Assembly: GCA_038843015.1 (NCBI GenBank)
Contig: JAWBSH010000011.1
Coordinates: forward strand, 1-48,070
DNA from: Zestosphaera sp.
Lineage (GTDB): Archaea > Thermoproteota > Thermoprotei_A > Sulfolobales > NBVN01
Length of the DNA: 48,070 bases
Direction of reading: 5' to 3'
A program made the translations under genes and the position numbers. The notes under the pieces were generated by a model, which was not told the DNA's origin, made no database searches, and saw only the letters and a program-made list of their open reading frames with translations. Below, one piece after another: positions 44,259-48,070 of this stretch (positions are counted from its first letter, which is position 1; every line of letters starts with the position of its first letter).

Positions 44259-45050
44259 GTGAGAGACTGGAAAGCCTGGATCTTCACACTAGGTACAGAA
44301 GTAGTTAGTGGTAGGGTAGTAAACACTAACGCAGCGTATCTTGGTAGGAGACTCACGTTGCTAGGCTTCAACGTGTTAGGTATTGTGTCGTTAATTGATG
44401 ACGTGAAGCTCATATCAGAACTAATATCTTACGTTCTAGCTAGCAAACCAGACTTGCTAGTGACTACTGGCGGTCTAGGACCCACATACGATGACGTAAC
44501 ACTAGAAGCGCTAGCTAAGGCCTTAAAAGTTGAGTTACGTCTTAACGAAGAAGCCTTGAAAATCATTAAAGAAAAATACGATGTCTTGAAGTTGCCCTTA
44601 ACTCCTGAGAGAATTAAGATGGCTTACATGCCTGAAGGTAGTGAGATAATACCTAATGAGGTTGGGACAGCTCCTGGTTGCATAGTGAAGCACGAGGAAA
44701 CACTAATTATTTCATTACCTGGAGTTCCAAAAGAGCTTGAGAGCATGTGGGAATCTTATGTTGAGCCGAAACTTAAGGAGCTTGGCGTGAGGAGAGTCTT
44801 CGCAGAAAGGTCCTTCAGAGTTTCAGGAGTTCCTGAGTCTTCCGCGGCTAGAGTTATTAAAGAAATTCTCCGGAAGTATGGGAATGTCTACATAAAGACA
44901 CACCCTAAGGGGCACGAGATAAGCGCCCCCGTTCTCGAGGTCTACGTTCAGGCGTTTAGTGATAGCTTAAGTGAGGCAGAGGAGACAGCTGATAAAGTCT
45001 TAGAAGAACTTAAAAAGAGCTTAGAGAGTATTGGAGGAATTATTACTTGA
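44259..45050 (+). CDS. CinA-type competence/damage domain (molybdopterin-binding-like)
   Basis: About 263 residues with the MoCF-like domain of CinA: FTLGTEVVSGRVVNTNAAYLG, LLVTTGGLGPTYDDVT and EVGTAPGCIV ... SLPGVPKELESMWE. The C-terminal NMN-deamidase domain of bacterial CinA is absent, as usual for archaeal members, which may act as nucleotide or ADP-ribose pyrophosphatases. The frame opens at TTG 44238, but GTG 44259 is 5 nt after GGTG and gives a family-like N-terminus (MRDWKAWIFTLGTE). It is convergent with polB; the IS605-like copy D fills the gap. Confidence 0.9.
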   Translation: MRDWKAWIFTLGTEVVSGRVVNTNAAYLGRRLTLLGFNVLGIVSLIDDVKLISELISYVLASKPDLLVTTGGLGPTYDDVTLEALAKALKVELRLNEEALKIIKEKYDVLKLPLTPERIKMAYMPEGSEIIPNEVGTAPGCIVKHEETLIISLPGVPKELESMWESYVEPKLKELGVRRVFAERSFRVSGVPESSAARVIKEILRKYGNVYIKTHPKGHEISAPVLEVYVQAFSDSLSEAEETADKVLEELKKSLESIGGIIT

Positions 45051-45095
45051 TCTGACCTTCTCCCCGCCCTAAAGGACGGGGCTTTCACGTTGTGA
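45051..45095 (-). repeat. IS200/IS605 right-end-like hairpin, copy D
   Basis: TCTGACCTTCTCCCC begins at the base after the CinA-type stop. The stem CCCCGCCCT-AA-AGGACGGGG (one C/A mismatch) follows, then CTTTC. The polB stop codon (TGA, 45087-45085) lies at its far end. It has the order and orientation of copies A, B and C. In its present place between convergent genes it may act as a terminator for both. Confidence 0.6.
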
Positions 45096-47868
45096 AGTGA
45101 GTCAGTCCTACCCCACCAGCAACTTCTTCCCAAGATATGTTGAATGGCATTAGTAGTTGCTGGAAAGTCGACTTAGCGGTCTTTAGATACTCGGTTATGT
45201 CTACGTCGTCTATCTTAGTTAGCTGAACAGGCTTGACACCGCTAGAGCCCTTAACTTTAACGTATAGTATGGTGACGCCCTTCTCTACAGGCACGCCATG
45301 CCTTTTGAGGTGAGTTGCGGCTTTAACATGAATTGGTGTTGTCTTAACGTATTCTTCAAGGTCTTTACTTAAGGTAGTCTTGAAGACTACGTCGTCTAGA
45401 GTAAAGTCCTTGTTTTTGAGTTTCATGTATAGTTCTCTAACCTCACGTCTTATCTCGTTCTTCACTTTTTCTAGAGATTCTGCTGTACCTTCTATTCTGC
45501 TAATTAGCTCGAGGATTCTTACGAAAGAGTCTTGAAGTATTTTAGGGACGTTTTTCTTCTTGCCTACAAGACCCTTCACGTCTACTTTACCTCCTTCTAA
45601 GACGCCTACATAGTTTTTCTTGAGCGCGAAAGCCACGTATTTGTAGGTCTTGTCTTGTTCTATTTCTAGAGATAACTCTTTCTCAACCCACTCACTAAGC
45701 TTGTTTAAGGTTTCCGGGTCAGGGCTCCACACGAAGAGTGAGTCAGTGTCTCCATAGAGGACTCTGAGACCAAGTTCTTCAGCTCTAGAGAGTGTTTTCG
45801 TTATTACGTATCTCCCGAGAGCAGTGACAGACTCTGCTAGTGATGGTGTGTAGAGGGGGAAGGACTCGTGACCGAAGACGCCGTAGCTGGCGTTGACGTA
45901 CACCTTGAGAGCTTTCTGAACAACATCATACCAGTTCTTAACTTCCTCTTCTCTTGCTTGCTTAGCGAGTTTCTTGTAGACTCTGACTCTAAAATCTCTT
46001 AATAAACCTACTAGGGCTGAGGTTATCCCCTTTCTAGACTTGCAGACTCTATGGAGTATCTCGCCTTTCTCGTCGATGACGTCTAGTAAGTCATCGTCTC
46101 TACACCACCCTCCTGGCGGGTCTATAGTCTCGTAGCTGAGATTCCACACCTTAATTATGCTTGGATACAGTGAAGCGAAATCTAGAACTACCACGTTGAA
46201 ATAGACGCCAGGTATGGGGTCAATAACTATGGCTCCAGCATACCTCTTACCACCGATCTTAGCAGCCGTCTTGACTTCTCCTTTCAGCCTCTTCAGTTCT
46301 TCTCTCTCAGGAATCAAATAATTGTTTCTTCTGTGCTCCCAGTACATCAGGTTCTTAACCCACGCAGAAACTTTACGCCTAGTGACGTCTTCTAGAGACA
46401 TCTTGGCTAAACGCATTATCAGGACTATAAGCTTCCACACGAGCTCGTTGTTGAATGTTGTTAACGTGAGTGATAATTCAGCGTCTTTTATGTTGTATTC
46501 AGCTAGCCTGTCTAGAGGTAAGTCACTGACGCTTGCTTCAATAACTACTTTAGTCTCTCCTAATAGGGCTTGAGCTATCGCGTCCAGAGTCTTCTCCTTA
46601 TATGCTTGACTGAAAGCGTAGTTTTGTATTGCTTCGATACTGAAGAACTTGTAGAGGTCTATGTGGAAGCCGTGTCTGACACTAACGAAGTCTCTCACTT
46701 CTTCTATCGGTATGTATGTTGGGTCTATGCCTAAGATTAAGGCTCTGTTGTATATGTAAGGTAAGTCGAAGTTATCTCCGTTAAACGTTACGATTAGTGG
46801 GTACTCATTCATTACTCTAAATAATTCTAGGATTAGGGCTCTCTCGCTGTCAAATATCTCTATTTCAGCTTTAAGTTTTTTCAGTCTATCAGCGTTCTCA
46901 ACGCTTGCTCCATCTCTGTAAGTCAAGAAGATTTTTCTTAAGTCGTCTGTACCTGCTAGAGCTACGCTTATGATGGGGTAGTGAGCGTCGGAGGGGTCGG
47001 GTATTCTGAGTCTGGTGGGTGTGTAGACTTCTATGTCGATAGCTAGCCTCTTCATCTTAGGAGGTCTTTCTTCGAATAGTGGAGCCATCCTAAGAGCTAG
47101 TTCTAGGAGTTCCTCCTCATCTTCAACGACTTTCTTGTATAGGCTTAACACGTCTTCCCCAAGCTTAGGTTGTATTGGCGTGATTCCTCTCCCGTTAATC
47201 CTGTACTTCATGCCTGGTATGAGTCCGTTGTCGAACACGTAGCAGTCATGGTATTTTATGTTGGCTTCCCAAGCGTTAGAGACTAAACCTCGCATTCGAG
47301 GTACTGCAAGAGGGTCTTTAACGATTATCTTAGTTAGAGACACTTCCTTACCTCTTAAGAGGTCGTACTTTTTAATCACCTCAACTTTCTCGAAAGACTT
47401 GTCTCTGATTATTTTCTGGTCGAGCTCGTCAGGCGGTGTGTCGGTCAGGAAGTAAGGCATGTGTCCAGTCTTATCAACCCACACGTAGGTCTTGCTACTA
47501 GAATCATCATAGAATTTCAGGTATGCTTTTCTGAGCTCCCCACTATAGTATGAGCCAAGCAAGTACGACTCAGGAATCTCATCAACTAATTCAAAATTAC
47601 TGAGTGACTCCGTGTAGGTAGTAGACTTCATAGAACTCAAGAAAACATCAAACTCAACACCATTAACGACAACGTTGAAGTCAGGCTTCTTACCGAGAGA
47701 CTCCTTAGAAACTAAAAATTCACTACTATTTAAGACGCTAGGCTCTTCTGGAACCACAGAACTCCCGCGAAGACCTCTAGAAACATTCTTAGCGAAGTCA
47801 GTGAGCTTCTTAGAACTACCTCTAGAAGAACTCACTACAGAGTTGCGCTTCACGCCATTCTTAGGCAT
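45085..47868 (-). CDS. polB1: Replicative DNA polymerase B1
   Basis: Family B polymerase of about 927 residues, closest in layout to crenarchaeal PolB1 (Sulfolobus Dpo1). Proofreading motifs: Exo I AIDIEVYTP, Exo II FNGDNFDLPYIYNR, Exo III EYNIKDAEL. Polymerase motifs: A DFASLYPSIIKVWNLSYETI, B KVYVNASYGVFG, C YGDTDSLFVWS; all catalytic acids are present. The PolB1-type insert after motif A (GWCRDDDLLD ... HRVCKSRKGIT) is seen. A basic, Ser-rich N-terminal stretch of about 45 residues may be unstructured. ATG 47868 is preferred over TTG 47874; a TATA-like GTTATTTAG near 47900 predicts an almost leaderless transcript. The stop lies in hairpin copy D. Confidence 0.95.
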   Translation of the reverse strand: MPKNGVKRNSVVSSSRGSSKKLTDFAKNVSRGLRGSSVVPEEPSVLNSSEFLVSKESLGKKPDFNVVVNGVEFDVFLSSMKSTTYTESLSNFELVDEIPESYLLGSYYSGELRKAYLKFYDDSSSKTYVWVDKTGHMPYFLTDTPPDELDQKIIRDKSFEKVEVIKKYDLLRGKEVSLTKIIVKDPLAVPRMRGLVSNAWEANIKYHDCYVFDNGLIPGMKYRINGRGITPIQPKLGEDVLSLYKKVVEDEEELLELALRMAPLFEERPPKMKRLAIDIEVYTPTRLRIPDPSDAHYPIISVALAGTDDLRKIFLTYRDGASVENADRLKKLKAEIEIFDSERALILELFRVMNEYPLIVTFNGDNFDLPYIYNRALILGIDPTYIPIEEVRDFVSVRHGFHIDLYKFFSIEAIQNYAFSQAYKEKTLDAIAQALLGETKVVIEASVSDLPLDRLAEYNIKDAELSLTLTTFNNELVWKLIVLIMRLAKMSLEDVTRRKVSAWVKNLMYWEHRRNNYLIPEREELKRLKGEVKTAAKIGGKRYAGAIVIDPIPGVYFNVVVLDFASLYPSIIKVWNLSYETIDPPGGWCRDDDLLDVIDEKGEILHRVCKSRKGITSALVGLLRDFRVRVYKKLAKQAREEEVKNWYDVVQKALKVYVNASYGVFGHESFPLYTPSLAESVTALGRYVITKTLSRAEELGLRVLYGDTDSLFVWSPDPETLNKLSEWVEKELSLEIEQDKTYKYVAFALKKNYVGVLEGGKVDVKGLVGKKKNVPKILQDSFVRILELISRIEGTAESLEKVKNEIRREVRELYMKLKNKDFTLDDVVFKTTLSKDLEEYVKTTPIHVKAATHLKRHGVPVEKGVTILYVKVKGSSGVKPVQLTKIDDVDITEYLKTAKSTFQQLLMPFNISWEEVAGGVGLTHFTT

Positions 47869-47980
47869 ACCCAACCCTAAGATTATTAGCGAGTAACACT
47901 AAATAACGTCTCACAGCAATAATTCAGTATAAACTAATGAAAACAGAAAACACATAAAACAGTGGAAACAAATGAAACAA

Positions 47981-48055
47981 GGGCCCGTGGCCTAGCCAGG
48001 ATAAGGCGCCGGCCTTCGGAGCCGGAGACCCCGGGTTCAAATCCCGGCGGGCCCG
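47981..48055 (+). tRNA. tRNA-Arg (anticodon TCG)
   Basis: Complete cloverleaf: acceptor GGGCCCG/CGGGCCC, D-arm GCC...GGC with loop TAGCCAGGATAA, anticodon stem CCGGC/GCCGG with loop CTTCGGA (anticodon TCG), T-arm CCGGG-TTCAAAT-CCCGG and discriminator G. The 3' CCA is not encoded. No intron. It reads CGA codons (Arg). The flanking bases are A-rich, but no clear TATA box was found. Confidence 0.96.
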
Positions 48056-48070
48056 CATTCTTTCTTTGAT

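Noticed and set aside
1-48070. CRISPR array, integrated provirus or attachment site
   Set aside because: No regularly spaced direct repeats, integrase, or phage-type genes. The tRNA-Arg at the right edge shows no partial tRNA copy elsewhere in the window.

Overview
The window reads as chromosomal DNA of a hyperthermophilic crenarchaeote, most like the Desulfurococcales. The reasons are a crenarchaeal PolB1-type DNA polymerase, a non-catalytic proteasome beta subunit of the Sulfolobus PsmB1 type, a CTP-dependent riboflavin kinase, NOG1, a tungsten aldehyde:ferredoxin oxidoreductase, TATA-type promoters with GGTG Shine-Dalgarno sequences, frequent GTG/TTG starts, and above all a neighbouring pair that resembles the STABLE protease and tetrabrachion S-layer protein of Staphylothermus marinus. 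The species cannot be fixed from the sequence alone. There is no rRNA, no CRISPR array and no intact transposase.

Layout. 1-5.3 kb: a DUF438/PAS sensor with an HTH regulator, convergent with a sodium:solute symporter plus AOR operon whose TATA box sits inside an inverted repeat. 5.3-10.5 kb: housekeeping and stress genes (PfpI, DUF72, an ArsB/NhaD-type transporter, a stand-alone Lrp ligand-binding domain, RibK, endonuclease V, proteasome beta). 10.6-14 kb: UPF0248, NOG1 and a PP-loop/PAPS-reductase-like ferredoxin fusion, overlapping in one operon. 14-16.1 kb: a relic of an IS200/IS605 (TnpB) element with a strongly folded omega-RNA-like tail, two small unknown genes, a CDP-alcohol phosphatidyltransferase and a possible structured RNA. 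16.1-24 kb: a large secreted protein of unknown function and a five-gene oligopeptide ABC importer. 24.4-27.1 kb: glutamine synthetase, a small membrane protein and a membrane glycosyltransferase.

27.2-41.6 kb is a cell-surface region. It has a tight five-gene operon (small anchored protein, two FtsX-like permeases, a polytopic GT-C-like protein, an ABC ATPase lacking its switch histidine), a GT2 glycosyltransferase, a giant subtilase, a giant hendecad coiled-coil S-layer-like protein and a further membrane protein. A natural reading is that glycosyltransferases and a MacB-type ABC machine build or decorate the envelope, while the subtilase and the stalk protein form the outer layer. 41.6-48 kb returns to housekeeping: TrmI, CutA, an M20 peptidase, a CinA-type domain, PolB1 and tRNA-Arg(TCG).

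The most notable cross-cutting observations are: (1) four genes whose best-placed start is CTG or ATA rather than ATG/GTG/TTG, each about 7 nt after a Shine-Dalgarno sequence; (2) four dispersed copies of an IS605 right-end hairpin, two of which touch host stop codons; (3) loss of a catalytic residue in three enzymes (endonuclease V Asp to Asn, proteasome Thr1 to Ala, ABC switch His to Thr).
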